From contig NZ_AP022603.1 in assembly GCF_010726955.1 (NCBI RefSeq), forward strand, positions 3,100,001-3,164,000: DNA of 64,000 nucleotides, in the 5' to 3' direction. Under the pieces are notes generated by a model. That model was not told the DNA's origin. It ran no database searches and worked only from the letters and a program-made list of their open reading frames with translations. Position numbers and translations under genes: made by a program. Source of the stretch: Mycolicibacterium fallax. GTDB taxonomy: Bacteria > Actinomycetota > Actinomycetes > Mycobacteriales > Mycobacteriaceae. Positions 20,639 through 32,106 of the stretch are shown here, piece by piece. Position 1 is the first letter of the stretch. Each line of letters opens with the position of its first letter.

Positions 20639-20734
20639 CCGACCCCGGGCGGGAGGAAATCCGTCGGCGTGGTTGCCCTATCCTTGGTGGCTGAGTCCGG
20701 TTTATGGACGCGCACCCCAATGGAAGGGCGAACA

Positions 20735-23046
<2,312 letters not shown>

Positions 23047-23054
23047 TCGCGGCG

Positions 23055-24137
23055 ATGCGACGGATCCCCGGGCTGCTCGGATTCGTCGCCGCGGCCTGCG
23101 CGGTGCTGCTTGCCGCCCCGGTCTGCGCGGACCCGGCGCTGCCGGCGCTGGCGCCGGGGCAGGTGTTGCGGGTCGGCGCGACCGCCGGAACCGGCACCGG
23201 CACCGCCGATTTCAACATCGGCGCGACCGATCTGTGTGAGTTCATGGAGTTCCCGACCGAGCTGTTGCAGATCTGCGGCGACAGCTTCGCCGGCCCGGGG
23301 GTGGGCTTCGGCGGCTGGTACACCCCGATCGCGCTGCACGTGGACCGCGATTCGCTGGACTCACCCGAAGGGGTGCGCTACGTCGGGGTGACCGGCCGGG
23401 ACGCGCCGCTGCTGGCGGACCCGAAGCCGCCGGGAACCTCGCAGCTGCCGGCCGGGGTGGTGTCGATCAACCGGGAGAACTACCTGCTGGTGACCACCAC
23501 CGCCAACCTGCAGCCGCAGAGCTCCCGGCTGGTCAAGGCCGAGGCCGCCCGCACCGGCTGGCCGACGGTGCCCGGGTCGGTGCGCTCGGGCGGGGACCGG
23601 TCCCAGATCAGCGGCTACTACGACCCGGTGCCGACCCCGGATTCGCCGACCGGCTGGGTGTTCGTGGTGGCCAACAACTTCAACCGCAGCGCCCCGGTGA
23701 CGCTGTACCGGGTGCCGCCGGCGAAGTTCACCGACCGCGGCGCCTGGCAGGGCTGGTCGGCCAAGGGCTGGGGCACCGCGGCGACCCCGCTGTGGCCGGA
23801 CAAGACCGGCGAGCTGAGCTTCCAGCAGGTCGACGGCCGCGCGGTGCTGTCCTACTTCAACTCCAGCACCGGAAACATGGAGGTCCGGGTCGCGGCCGAC
23901 CCGACCCTGCTGGGCAGTGCGCCGGTCACCACGGTGGTGGTGGCCACCGACTGGCCCGATCCGGTGGACGCGCTGCCGCCGCCGTGGGACAACGGGCTGG
24001 CCCAGCCCTACGGCGGCTACATCGCGCCGGGTTCGACGCTGGATGCGCTGCTGGTGTTCGTCAGTCAGTGGAACACCACCACCCGCGACCGGGCCCCGTA
24101 TCGGGTGCTGCAGTACCTGGTCAACCCGTTCAAGTAG
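23055..24137 (+). CDS. Exported DUF4185 / GH183-type protein (Rv3707c-like, candidate endo-D-arabinanase)
   Basis: 360-residue secreted protein. Signal peptide at residues 1-25 (LLGFVAAACAVLLAAPVCA). The mature part has the five-bladed beta-propeller look of DUF4185: LPTELLQICGDSF-like first blade with CEFMEFP, NYLLVTTTANL, SGYYDPVP, WVFVVANNFNRS, AVLSYFNSSTGNMEV, YGGYIAPGSTLDALLVFVSQW. DUF4185 proteins are now classed as GH183 endo-D-arabinanases acting on mycobacterial arabinan, and I recall Rv3707c as a member; activity here is inferred. It starts eight bases after asd, an odd but conserved pairing of lysine-pathway and cell-wall genes. Confidence 0.8.
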   Translation: MRRIPGLLGFVAAACAVLLAAPVCADPALPALAPGQVLRVGATAGTGTGTADFNIGATDLCEFMEFPTELLQICGDSFAGPGVGFGGWYTPIALHVDRDSLDSPEGVRYVGVTGRDAPLLADPKPPGTSQLPAGVVSINRENYLLVTTTANLQPQSSRLVKAEAARTGWPTVPGSVRSGGDRSQISGYYDPVPTPDSPTGWVFVVANNFNRSAPVTLYRVPPAKFTDRGAWQGWSAKGWGTAATPLWPDKTGELSFQQVDGRAVLSYFNSSTGNMEVRVAADPTLLGSAPVTTVVVATDWPDPVDALPPPWDNGLAQPYGGYIAPGSTLDALLVFVSQWNTTTRDRAPYRVLQYLVNPFK

Positions 24138-24160
24138 CCGCGCAGCCCAAGACTGCGGTT

Positions 24161-24176
24161 TGTGACGATCGTCACG
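24161..24176. promoter_or_regulatory. CRP-family binding site candidate
   Basis: TGTGA CGATCG TCACG (24161-24176) fits the CRP consensus TGTGA-N6-TCACA with one mismatch; GTGACGATCGTCAC inside it is a perfect 14-bp palindrome. It is 53 bp upstream of the start codon at 24229, in the only intergenic space there. Mycobacterial CRP (Rv3676 type) and Cmr recognise this consensus. Confidence 0.55.
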
Positions 24177-24228
24177 CCGATGGTGCTAATCTCCTGAGAA
24201 GTCACTGAGATTCGGCTAAGGGGTCGGT

Positions 24229-26226
24229 ATGTCGAAGAACCGGCGCCTGCGCGCCAAGAGCCTGACCACTGCGGCGGCGGCGCTCCTCACCGCGACCGCG
24301 TTGACCACCGGGGTGGTCGCCCCGAGCGCGAACGCCGCCGCCGCCGCGCCCGCGGTACTGGCCCAGCGCAACGCCGAGGTGCAACTGGCGGCGCTGACCG
24401 ACACCCTGGGCGACCTGATCCAGCGGTGGCGGACCGCCGCGGACAACAACCAGTCGGTCACCGAGCCCGGCGCCGGGTTCGAGGCGATGCCGCTGGCCGA
24501 GCTTCCGCTGTTCGGGCAGGCGCCGGATCCCGGCGACATCCCCGATCTGACCCTGGGGCTGGGCGGCCGGCTCGGCAACGCCGTGCAGCGGGTCGGCATC
24601 GCCGCGGCCGATGTCATCCCCGGCACGGTCAACCTGGGACCGGTGTGGGAGGCCTTCGGGCTGGACCCGAACACCGCGATCAGCGATGTCCTCGGCGCCA
24701 TTCTCACCAGCGCGGTGACGGATATGCCGCTGCCCGAGGGCCTGCCGGCGCTGATCCTCCCGTTCCTGCGGGCAGGAAATGTCGAGACCGTGGGGCAGTT
24801 GCTGGACCTGATCAGCTTCACCCTGACCGACCCGCTGAACATCGCCGGGCGTTCACCCGGGCTGAACGTGGTGACCACCGCACCGCTGTTCGCCCTCGGC
24901 AAGGCGCTGGGCATCGATGCCGGCTGGTCGCCGATCTTCCCCGACGCCATCGCCGACGCGGCCAACGCCAGCACAGCGCTCGGGATCAACCCGGTGAAGG
25001 TCGTCAACGACCTCAACGGATTGATCCCGTCCCGTCCGATCATCCCGAACCAGGCGCTGAAGGCATCGCTGACGGTGGCGGCCGCGACGCTGCGGGCGGC
25101 CGGCTTCACCAACCTGGACCTGCGGGTGCCGGTGGTGGTCGGGATGGGGCTCGGCGCGTTCGCGGCCGGCGAGGCCTACCCGCAGATCCGCGACGCGGCG
25201 CTGGCCCACACCGGCCCGAATGCGACGGTGCTGGCCTCGGTGCTGCTGGCCAACCCGGGCCGGGCCAACGGCGGCCTGTTCGCCCGGTTCTACCCGCTGG
25301 CCTCCCTTGCCGGCATCAACACGATCACCCGGGATCAGGAGGGCTCGGGTCTGAACCTCGATGGTTCCACCTTCATCCCGATCAAGATCGACGCCACCGT
25401 TGCGTACAACCCGCTGTCGGACGTCCCGGCCTGGCCGAACCCGTTCGCGCTGGCCAACACCGCGGCGGCGGCGGTCCTGCCGACGTACCTGCGCGGCATC
25501 GACACCGACCTGCAGAAGGTGATCGAGGACGAAACCGGGATCGACATCGAGCATCCGGATTTGGACGACATTCCCTCGAACGTGTACGTCACCCTGCCGG
25601 TGAGCACCCTCCCGCTGCTGGAGCCGCTGGCGCTGCCCACCGTCGCGACCAACCTGTTGCTGAGCTCAACCGGGGTGCAGTTCAACAATCCGCTGGTCAC
25701 CGCGTTGGACCCGGCGGCAAAAATGCTGGTCAACCTGGGCTACACCGACGTCGACCAGGGCGACGGGTACAACCGCACCTTTGACCGGAGTGACGAGGTG
25801 ACCCCGTTCGGCACGCTGCCCGACGTCGACTGGCGCAAGGTCCCCGGCGACCTCGTCGACGGGCTGGGCACCGGGATCCGCAATGCGGTCGACCAGGGCC
25901 TGATCAAGCGCGACGACGACGCCACCCCGGCGCTGGCCCGGGGCAGCCAAACCCCGAAGCTGGCCGGCGGAAAGCTGGTGTCCCAGCTGCGGGCCGCCGG
26001 CGATGACGCCAAGGACCGGCTGCAGCGGCTGACCGGCAAGACCACCGCGGCCAAGGACACCGCATCGGCCACCGGATCGGACACCGCGCGCAAGACCCCG
26101 ATCCGGGACGCCGCGGCCAAGGCCTCGGCGCAGCTCAAGAAGGCCGGCGAGGATCTGAGGGCCACCGTCAAGCAGGTCCGCAACGAGATCAAGACGAAGG
26201 TTCGCGCGGGCGCTGACCAGGACTAA
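24229..26226 (+). CDS. Exported PE-PPE-like hydrolase-fold protein lacking the catalytic serine
   Basis: 665-residue secreted protein. Signal peptide about 1-37 (ending SANAAAAAP). The region about 90-560 resembles the mycobacterial PE-PPE/cutinase-like alpha/beta-hydrolase domain in its late motifs (NPLVTALDPAAKMLVNLGYTD, GYNRTFD). Where such enzymes have a GYSQGA nucleophile elbow, this protein reads VVVGMGLGAFAAGEAYP (about 303-319), with Gly or Leu in place of Ser. So it may be non-catalytic or use another residue. The last 110 residues are basic, Ala/Lys-rich and probably coiled (ATVKQVRNEIKTKVRAGADQD region). A candidate CRP site lies upstream. Family call is an inference from pattern only. 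Confidence 0.6.
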   Translation: MSKNRRLRAKSLTTAAAALLTATALTTGVVAPSANAAAAAPAVLAQRNAEVQLAALTDTLGDLIQRWRTAADNNQSVTEPGAGFEAMPLAELPLFGQAPDPGDIPDLTLGLGGRLGNAVQRVGIAAADVIPGTVNLGPVWEAFGLDPNTAISDVLGAILTSAVTDMPLPEGLPALILPFLRAGNVETVGQLLDLISFTLTDPLNIAGRSPGLNVVTTAPLFALGKALGIDAGWSPIFPDAIADAANASTALGINPVKVVNDLNGLIPSRPIIPNQALKASLTVAAATLRAAGFTNLDLRVPVVVGMGLGAFAAGEAYPQIRDAALAHTGPNATVLASVLLANPGRANGGLFARFYPLASLAGINTITRDQEGSGLNLDGSTFIPIKIDATVAYNPLSDVPAWPNPFALANTAAAAVLPTYLRGIDTDLQKVIEDETGIDIEHPDLDDIPSNVYVTLPVSTLPLLEPLALPTVATNLLLSSTGVQFNNPLVTALDPAAKMLVNLGYTDVDQGDGYNRTFDRSDEVTPFGTLPDVDWRKVPGDLVDGLGTGIRNAVDQGLIKRDDDATPALARGSQTPKLAGGKLVSQLRAAGDDAKDRLQRLTGKTTAAKDTASATGSDTARKTPIRDAAAKASAQLKKAGEDLRATVKQVRNEIKTKVRAGADQD

Positions 26227-26331
26227 CGTCCCCGCCAGGCGCCCGGCGGCTATCGTGGTCGGCGAACATTCAAAGCAGTTTCATAGCAGGCACCCATGCG
26301 GTAGCGGGTGCCCGATGAGGAGCATGACGAC

Positions 26332-26742
26332 ATGACCGACACCCCTGACACACCCACCGAACCGACCACCGCCGCCACCGAGTCGAATCCCGCCGCCGCA
26401 CCCAAGCCGAACCGGCTGTACCAGGCCGCGGCCTGGGTGGCGATCGTCGCCGGCACGCTGTTCATCGTCGGCACGGTGTTCTTCGCCGGCATGATCGTCG
26501 GGCACCGCGCAGACGGCCATGGCGGCCAGCAACGCGGGCACGACAGCGGCATGATGCAGTCCCCGCACCACCGGATGGGCCCCGGCGGCATGGGTGGCAT
26601 GGGCGCCGGCTGCCCGATGATGAGGGGCGGCATGCAGTCGGGGATGAAGTCCGACGAGGACGATTCCGACGACGCCCGCACGCCTCGCGGCCCGGGGTCG
26701 CAGGCCCCCGCGCCGGCAGCCCCCGGGCAGCCGCCCCGCTGA
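26332..26742 (+). CDS. Single-pass membrane protein with Met/His-rich extracytoplasmic tail
   Basis: 136-residue protein: Thr/Pro-rich cytoplasmic N terminus, one transmembrane helix (about 35-57, AAAWVAIVAGTLFIVGTVFF). An outer segment follows, dense in His, Met and Gly (HRADGHGGQQRGHDSGMM, then HHRMGPGGMGGMGAGCPMM), an acidic patch and a Pro-rich end. The Met/His-rich tail resembles copper- or other soft-metal-binding segments; no known family is recognised. ATG 26332 has GAGGAG upstream. Metal binding is inferred from composition alone. Confidence 0.7.
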   Translation: MTDTPDTPTEPTTAATESNPAAAPKPNRLYQAAAWVAIVAGTLFIVGTVFFAGMIVGHRADGHGGQQRGHDSGMMQSPHHRMGPGGMGGMGAGCPMMRGGMQSGMKSDEDDSDDARTPRGPGSQAPAPAAPGQPPR

Positions 26743-26876
26743 CAACAGAACCTCAACGGCCCGCCCGTGCCGTTTCAGACCCCTCGGCGCATTCCACCCC
26801 TCGGGAGTGCGCCGAGGCCTATTTTCGGGCCGGATTGGCGCGGACGAATGACCGGGTTCCCTGGCATGATCGGCGC

Positions 26877-27539
26877 ATGGGCTTGCCGGGACATCGTCGG
26901 ATTTCGATTCTTGCGCTGACCGCCGCGGCGGCGGCGGCGGTCGCAGCGACGGGGACCGCGGCGGCCCGGCCGTCGGACCCGGGCGTGGTCAGCTACGCGA
27001 TCATGAGCAAGGGCTCGGTCGGCAACATCGTCGGCGCTCCGATCGGCGCCGAAACCGTGTCGTCCTTCCCCTACCAGGGCTACTCCGTCGACATCCCGGT
27101 GTGCAACAACTGGGCCGACATCGGCCAGCCCGAGGTGTACAACGATCCGGACCTGGCGTCGTTCAACGGCGCCAGCTCGCAGACCTCACCGACCGACACC
27201 ACCCACCTGGTGCGCCAGGCGGTCGGGGTGTTCGCGACGCCCGCGGCGGCGAACGCCGCCTACCACCGGGTCGTGGACCGCACCGTCGGCTGCGCCGGGC
27301 AGACCGCCACCCTGCGGCTGGACGACGGCCGGATCGAGGTCTGGTCGTTCAGCGGCGGACCGGCCGGACCGGCGGACGCCTCCTGGGTCAAGCAGGAGGC
27401 CGGCACCGACCGGCGCTGCTTCACCCAGACCCGGCTGCGGGAGAACGTGCTGCTGCAGGCCAAGGTCTGCCAGTCCGGCAACGGCGGCCCGGCGGTCAAC
27501 GTGCTGGCCGGGGCCATGCAGAACACCCTCGGGCAGTAG
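26877..27539 (+). CDS. Exported sensor-domain (PknH-like extracellular) protein, Rv3705c-like
   Basis: 220-residue secreted protein. Signal peptide at residues 1-30 (ISILALTAAAAAAVAATGTAAA). The mature domain resembles the PknH extracellular sensor family (PF14032). Four cysteines are typical of its disulfides (VCNNW, VGCAGQ, RRCFTQ, KVCQSG), and VFATPAAANAAYHRVVD and NVLLQAKVCQSG are family-like blocks. It probably binds a small molecule or lipid in the envelope. ATG 26877 is chosen over 26835 because the signal peptide then starts directly. It is convergent with the BluB-like gene 3 bp away. Confidence 0.78.
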   Translation: MGLPGHRRISILALTAAAAAAVAATGTAAARPSDPGVVSYAIMSKGSVGNIVGAPIGAETVSSFPYQGYSVDIPVCNNWADIGQPEVYNDPDLASFNGASSQTSPTDTTHLVRQAVGVFATPAAANAAYHRVVDRTVGCAGQTATLRLDDGRIEVWSFSGGPAGPADASWVKQEAGTDRRCFTQTRLRENVLLQAKVCQSGNGGPAVNVLAGAMQNTLGQ

Positions 27540-27542
27540 ACC

Positions 27543-28190
27543 TCACTCCGGCCAGGTGTTCTCCGCGACGAACTCCTCCAGCGGCCGGGCGAACGCCCAC
27601 CGGTCCAGCTCCAGCGCCGGACGATCCGGGAAATCGGGCACCGGCCCCAGGCACAGCACCGCGATCGGTTCGGCGCTCTCCGGCATCCCAAGCAGCTCGC
27701 CGAGCTTGACCGGGTCGAAGATCGAAACCCAGCCCATGCCAAGGCCTTCCGCGCGGGCGGCCAGCCACATGTTCTGGATCGCGCAGGCCGCCGACGCCAA
27801 ATCCATGTGCGGCATGGTGCGGCGGCCGAACACCCAGCGTTCGCGGTGCTCGCACAGCGCCACCACGAACAGTTCCGCGCAGTCCAGCACGCCCTCGACC
27901 TTGAGCGCCAGGAACTCCGACTCCCGCTCGCCCAGGGCGTGCGCGGTCTTGGCGCGTTCGGCGTCGACCAGCCGGTGAATGTCGCGGCGCAACCCGTCGT
28001 CGGTGATCCGAATGAAGCGCCACGGCTGCATCAGCCCGACGCTGGGCGCGGCGTGCGCGGCGGCCAGCAGCCGCGCCAGCACCTCCGGGGCCACCGGGAC
28101 ATCCGGCACGAATCGGCGCATGTCACGGCGCTCGCCGATCACCCGGTACACCGCATTGCGCTCGGTGTCGCTGAAGGCGGCCTCGCTCAT
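27543..28190 (-). CDS. bluB: BluB-like nitroreductase-family flavoprotein (5,6-dimethylbenzimidazole synthase)
   Basis: 215-residue member of the nitroreductase fold. Landmarks fit BluB: ERRDMRRFVPD at the FMN phosphate site, AAAHAAPSVGLMQPWRFI, GWVSIFDP and a PVPDFPDRPALE end. BluB destroys reduced FMN with oxygen to make the lower ligand of vitamin B12. General nitroreductases are the alternative, but the APSVGLMQPW block is diagnostic as I recall. It lies 5 bp downstream of two methyltransferase genes on the same strand, so may be co-transcribed. Confidence 0.82.
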   Translation of the reverse strand: MSEAAFSDTERNAVYRVIGERRDMRRFVPDVPVAPEVLARLLAAAHAAPSVGLMQPWRFIRITDDGLRRDIHRLVDAERAKTAHALGERESEFLALKVEGVLDCAELFVVALCEHRERWVFGRRTMPHMDLASAACAIQNMWLAARAEGLGMGWVSIFDPVKLGELLGMPESAEPIAVLCLGPVPDFPDRPALELDRWAFARPLEEFVAENTWPE

Positions 28191-28195
28191 CGCGC

Positions 28196-28882
28196 TCAGG
28201 CGGGTTTGTGGGCGCGCAACAGCAAGGCCGGCATCTTCATCCGGCCCTTGGCATCCCGCTCGATGGGCGGCGCCGGGGTGCCCTCGGGCAGCGGCGGCAC
28301 CGTGGCGTGGATGTAGGCCGGGCGGATCTCGTCGACCACCCAGTACGGGTCGACGGCGGCGCGCAGCTCGTCGGCGTCGACCTCGTTGGGCTTCTGTTCC
28401 TGCTCGGCGGGGAAGGCGCCCTTGGCGAACGCCAGCACGACGTACTTCGCGCCCGGGGCGGCGGCGGCCACGATGGAGCGCTGGTAGCCGTCGCGGCCCT
28501 CAACCGGCAGCGAATGAAACAGCGTCGAGTCGACGATGGTGTCGAAGCGCCCGTCGTAGCCGGTGAACGCGGTGATGTCGCCCTGCTCCAGGGTGACGTT
28601 GTCCAAGCCGCGCTCGGCGGCCGCGGCCCGGGCGGCGGCGATCGCCGTTGGGCTCAGGTCGATCCCGACGGCGGTCTGCCCGCGGGCGGCCACGGTCAGC
28701 GCCAGTTCGGCGTGCCCGCAGCCGGCGTCGAGCACGGTGCCGGTGATCTCGCCCGCCTCGATCAGGGCGGCGAGTTCGGGTTGCGGCTCACCGATGTTCC
28801 ACGGCGGCGGGCCCTCGAATCCCTCGGATTCCCCGCGATATGCACTGTCCCAATCCAATACCTCGTCGGCCATGCCGTTCAC
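28196..28882 (-). CDS. Class I SAM-dependent methyltransferase (Rv3699-like)
   Basis: 228-residue Rossmann methyltransferase. Motif I is VLDAGCGHAELALTVAARG (about 50), acidic loop GIDLSP, then QGDITAF and DSTLFHSLP. The PPWNIGEPQPEL start is characteristic of a mycobacterial family close to the thiopurine-methyltransferase-like group; substrate unknown. GTG 28882 overlaps the upstream TGA as GTGA; ATG 28873 three codons in is also possible. Middle gene of a three-gene minus-strand set. Confidence 0.82.
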   Translation of the reverse strand: MNGMADEVLDWDSAYRGESEGFEGPPPWNIGEPQPELAALIEAGEITGTVLDAGCGHAELALTVAARGQTAVGIDLSPTAIAAARAAAAERGLDNVTLEQGDITAFTGYDGRFDTIVDSTLFHSLPVEGRDGYQRSIVAAAAPGAKYVVLAFAKGAFPAEQEQKPNEVDADELRAAVDPYWVVDEIRPAYIHATVPPLPEGTPAPPIERDAKGRMKMPALLLRAHKPA

Positions 28883-29649
28883 GCTACCCGCGATCGTCGG
28901 GCCCGGACCAGCACGTCGGGCCCGAGCCTGCCGACCTCGACGTCGATCTCGGTGCCGCTGCGTTCGGCAGCCGCGGCGACCAGCGTGCGGATCGCCGACG
29001 GGCTGTAGGACCGCAGCGACGAGATCATCACGTCGTGCAGGAACGGAATCACCGGGGCCAGCGGCGCGACGAAGGCCAGCCGGACCAGGTGCAGCGGCGA
29101 CGGCGGCCGGCTGAGGTCGACGACGATCACCTCGCGGGCCACCCGGGTCGCCTCGGCGAACATCTGCGCGGCGCCGGTCGGTGACAGGTGGTGCAGTCCG
29201 AACGCGAACACCGCGACGTCGAACTCGTCGTCACCGGCGTCGAGGTCGGTGGCGTCCAGCAGCCGGACCCGGGCCCGGTGCGCGGCGCGCAGCGGGCCCT
29301 CGGTCAGCGCGGCGACGGCCTGCGGGTCGATGTCGCTGACGGTCACCGTCAGGGTCGGGTGGTCGGCCAGCAGCAACCGGGACAGCTCACCGCGGCCGGC
29401 GCCGAGCTCGAGCACCGTCGGGTCGGGCCGCTCGGCGACCGCGTCCAGCACGCACTGCGCGACCCGCTGGTGGGTGTGCAGCATCCGGTCGGTCCACTCC
29501 TGGCCTTCGATCGCCTGCCGGCGCAGCTGCGGGTCGGCGTCGTCGCGGTCGGGGTACTCGCTGAGGCCGGTCTGCAGCAGCCGATCCAGCAGCGAGGCGT
29601 CGAATCCGCCCCGCGGCATCCGGGAAATGTCGGTGCGGGGCGCGGTCAT
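28879..29649 (-). CDS. Class I SAM-dependent methyltransferase
   Basis: 256-residue methyltransferase with motif [17 protein letters not shown] (about 79-94), motif [11 protein letters not shown] and [13 protein letters not shown]-terminal membrane-like helix pair ([23 protein letters not shown]) may help it meet a lipid substrate. ATG 29649 gives [16 protein letters not shown]; longer readings cross into glpK antisense. It is first in the methyltransferase/methyltransferase/BluB set and divergent from glpK by 48 bp. Confidence 0.78.
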   Translation of the reverse strand: MTAPRTDISRMPRGGFDASLLDRLLQTGLSEYPDRDDADPQLRRQAIEGQEWTDRMLHTHQRVAQCVLDAVAERPDPTVLELGAGRGELSRLLLADHPTLTVTVSDIDPQAVAALTEGPLRAAHRARVRLLDATDLDAGDDEFDVAVFAFGLHHLSPTGAAQMFAEATRVAREVIVVDLSRPPSPLHLVRLAFVAPLAPVIPFLHDVMISSLRSYSPSAIRTLVAAAAERSGTEIDVEVGRLGPDVLVRARRSRVA

Positions 29650-29697
29650 AGGACCATCATGGACGATTGCAGCACCCCCCGAGGCAAGGAGCACCCG

Positions 29698-31218
29698 TTG
29701 GCCGAGTTCGTCGCCGCCATCGACCAGGGCACCACCAGCACCCGGGCGATGATCTTCGATCACGCCGGCCGGGAGGTGGGCCGCCACCAGCTCGAGCACG
29801 AGCAGATCCTGCCGCAGGCCGGCTGGGTCGAGCACAATCCGGTGGAGATCTGGGAGCGCACCTGGTCGGTGCTGATGTCGGTGATGACCTCGCTGGATCT
29901 GACCCCGGGGGACCTGGCGGCGCTGGGTGTCACCAACCAGCGGGAGACGGCGGTGGTGTGGAATCGGCGTACCGGCCGGCCGTACTGCAACGCGATCGTC
30001 TGGCAGGACACCCGCACCGACCGGATCGCCGCCGCGCTGGAGCGCGACGGCCGCGGCGAGGTGATCCGGCACAAGGCCGGACTGCCGCCCGCGACGTATT
30101 TCTCGGCGGGCAAGGTGGCCTGGATCCTGGAGAACGTCGACGGGGTGCGGGCGGCCGCCGAGCGCGGCGACGCGATCTTCGGCACGCCGGACACCTGGGT
30201 GATCTGGAACCTGACCGGCGGGGTCAACGGCGGGGTGCACGTCACCGATGTCACCAACGCCAGCCGGACCATGCTGATGAACCTGGAGACCCTGGACTGG
30301 GACGACGAACTGTTGTCCTTCTTCGGGATTCCGCGCCGGATGCTGCCGCGCATCGCGCCGTCATCGTCGCCGGAACCGTACGGCTACACCAGCGAGCAGG
30401 GGCCGCTGGGCGGGCGGGTGCCGATCACCGCCAGCCTGGGTGATCAGCAGGCCGCGATGGTCGGGCAGGTGTGCCTGAGCGCGGGCGAGGCGAAAAACAC
30501 CTACGGCACCGGCAATTTCCTGCTGCTGAACACCGGGGAGAACATCGTCCGGTCCGCCAACGGGCTCTTGACCACGGTCTGCTACCAGTTCGGTGACGCG
30601 AAACCCGTTTACGCACTGGAGGGTTCGATCGCGGTGACCGGATCGGCGATCCAGTGGCTGCGCGATCAGCTCGGCATCATCGGCGGCGCCGCGCAGAGCG
30701 AGGCACTGGCCCGTCAGGTGCCCGACAACGGCGGAATCTATTTCGTCCCGGCGTTTTCCGGGCTGTTCGCGCCGTACTGGCGGGCCGATGCTCGCGGCGC
30801 GATCGTCGGGCTGTCCCGGTTCAACACCAACGCGCATCTGGCCCGCGCGGCGCTGGAGGCGATCTGCTACCAGACCCGCGACGTGATGGAGGCGATGGAG
30901 GCCGACTCCGGCGTACGCCTGGAGGTGCTCAAGGTCGACGGCGGCGTGACCGCCAACGAGCTGTGCATGCAGATCCAGGCCGACGTGCTCGGGGTGGAGG
31001 TGGTGCGCCCGGTGGTGGCCGAGACGACGGCCCTCGGCGCCGCGTACGCGGCCGGGCTGGCGGTCGGCTTCTGGTCCGATCCCACCGAGCTGCGGGCCAA
31101 TTGGCAGGAGGGCCGGCGGTGGTCGCCGGCCTGGAGCGCCGATCAGCGGGCCGCCGGTTACGCCGGCTGGCGCAAGGCGGTGCAGCGCACCCTGGACTGG
31201 GTGGACGTCGAGCCGTAA
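29698..31218 (+). CDS. glpK: Glycerol kinase
   Basis: 506-residue FGGY-family kinase making glycerol 3-phosphate. N-terminal [33 protein letters not shown], the ATP-site [11 protein letters not shown] and the FGGY signature region [14 protein letters not shown] and [19 protein letters not shown] are all seen. The TTG at 29698 lies six bases after AAGGAG; ATG 29659 would add 13 residues. Divergent from the methyltransferase set. Downstream is a repeat/hairpin region before the convergent padR-type gene. Confidence 0.95.
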   Translation: MAEFVAAIDQGTTSTRAMIFDHAGREVGRHQLEHEQILPQAGWVEHNPVEIWERTWSVLMSVMTSLDLTPGDLAALGVTNQRETAVVWNRRTGRPYCNAIVWQDTRTDRIAAALERDGRGEVIRHKAGLPPATYFSAGKVAWILENVDGVRAAAERGDAIFGTPDTWVIWNLTGGVNGGVHVTDVTNASRTMLMNLETLDWDDELLSFFGIPRRMLPRIAPSSSPEPYGYTSEQGPLGGRVPITASLGDQQAAMVGQVCLSAGEAKNTYGTGNFLLLNTGENIVRSANGLLTTVCYQFGDAKPVYALEGSIAVTGSAIQWLRDQLGIIGGAAQSEALARQVPDNGGIYFVPAFSGLFAPYWRADARGAIVGLSRFNTNAHLARAALEAICYQTRDVMEAMEADSGVRLEVLKVDGGVTANELCMQIQADVLGVEVVRPVVAETTALGAAYAAGLAVGFWSDPTELRANWQEGRRWSPAWSADQRAAGYAGWRKAVQRTLDWVDVEP

Positions 31219-31234
31219 CCCGCGGGCCACCAGC

Positions 31235-31264
31235 TCCCCAGTTCCCCGGTCCCCAGTTCCCCGG
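31235..31264. repeat. Two tandem 15-bp units after glpK
   Basis: TCCCCAGTTCCCCGG occurs at 31235-31249 and again, without a gap, at 31250-31264. It is a short perfect direct duplication in the glpK-padR intergenic space; function not evident. Confidence 0.85.
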
Positions 31265-31287
31265 CGCCGGGCTCCCAAATCCCCGCG

Positions 31288-31340
31288 AGCGCTCACCCTT
31301 GGCCGCGACACGCCGTCGCGGGTGTGCACAGGTGAGCGCT
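31288..31340. terminator. Long hairpin between convergent glpK and padR-type gene
   Basis: AGCGCTCACC (31288-31297) pairs with GGTGAGCGCT (31331-31340), and inside it CCGCGAC (31303-31309) pairs with GTCGCGG (31315-31321), giving a nested stem. Placement between convergent genes suggests a bidirectional terminator. Parts of its sequence recur near 43,854, so it may be a mobile or dispersed palindromic element. Confidence 0.55.
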
Positions 31341-31353
31341 GGACGGGAGTCGG

Positions 31354-32067
31354 TCAGCTCTCACCGAGGATCTGGTAGACCTCGCGGCGGGCGGAGTTGA
31401 CGATGTCGAGGATCCGCTGCTGCTGTTCGGGGCTGGCCGCGTGGCTGGACTGCGCCACCGCGCCGAACAGCTGCCCGAGCGCGTCGCGCAGATTCACCTG
31501 ATCGGGGTCGGCGCCCTCGGTGATCTCGGTCCACGGCGGGGCGTCGATCTGCTCGGCGGCGGCCCGGCCGTCGTCGGTCAGCGCGAACAGCTTCCTCTTG
31601 CCGTGCGCCTCGACCGCAGCGATCAGGCCTTCGTCCTCAAGCATCGACAGGGTCGGGTAGACCGAGCCGGGGCTGGGCTTCCACAGCCCGTTGCTGCGCC
31701 CGGCGATCTCCTGGATCATCTCGTAGCCGTGCATGGGACGCTCGGCCAGCAGGCTCAGGATGGCGACGCGGACGTCGCCGCGCCGGCCCGGTCCGCGCCG
31801 GCCGCGATGCCCGCGGTGCGGTCCGCGACCGCCGCCGGGGCCGAAGCCGAAACCCGGACCGAAGCCCGGACCAAAGCCGGGACCGAAGCCGCCGCCCGGA
31901 CCAAAGCCCGGACCAAATCCTCCGCCGCGGTGTTCGCGCAGGTGCTCGCGCATCTCGCGGCGCAGCTGGTGGCGGGCGTGCCGGTCGGCCGGGTCATGCC
32001 CGGGGCCGAAACCGAAGGGGGCGGGCCCGTCGAGCGGGCGGCCCGGGGGGTTGCAGGGGGTGTTCAT
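31354..32067 (-). CDS. PadR-family transcriptional regulator with Gly/Phe/Pro-rich N-terminal extension
   Basis: 237-residue regulator. The winged-helix PadR domain is about residues 100-170 (DVRVAILSLLAERPMHGYEMIQ, WKPSPGSVYPTLSMLEDEGL, KRKLFALTDDG). A short C-terminal dimerisation helix follows. Residues about 48-90 are a low-complexity run of GFGPG/FGPGGG units followed by Arg-rich RGPHRGHRGRRG, probably disordered. Such PGF-rich PadR proteins exist in mycobacteria. A nested palindrome 40 bp upstream is a likely operator, suggesting autoregulation and control of the divergent antiporter gene. Confidence 0.85.
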   Translation of the reverse strand: MNTPCNPPGRPLDGPAPFGFGPGHDPADRHARHQLRREMREHLREHRGGGFGPGFGPGGGFGPGFGPGFGPGFGFGPGGGRGPHRGHRGRRGPGRRGDVRVAILSLLAERPMHGYEMIQEIAGRSNGLWKPSPGSVYPTLSMLEDEGLIAAVEAHGKRKLFALTDDGRAAAEQIDAPPWTEITEGADPDQVNLRDALGQLFGAVAQSSHAASPEQQQRILDIVNSARREVYQILGES

Positions 32068-32106
32068 TCGTGATTCTCATTTCTCGAAGGGAGGCGCCGA
32101 CGCGCT

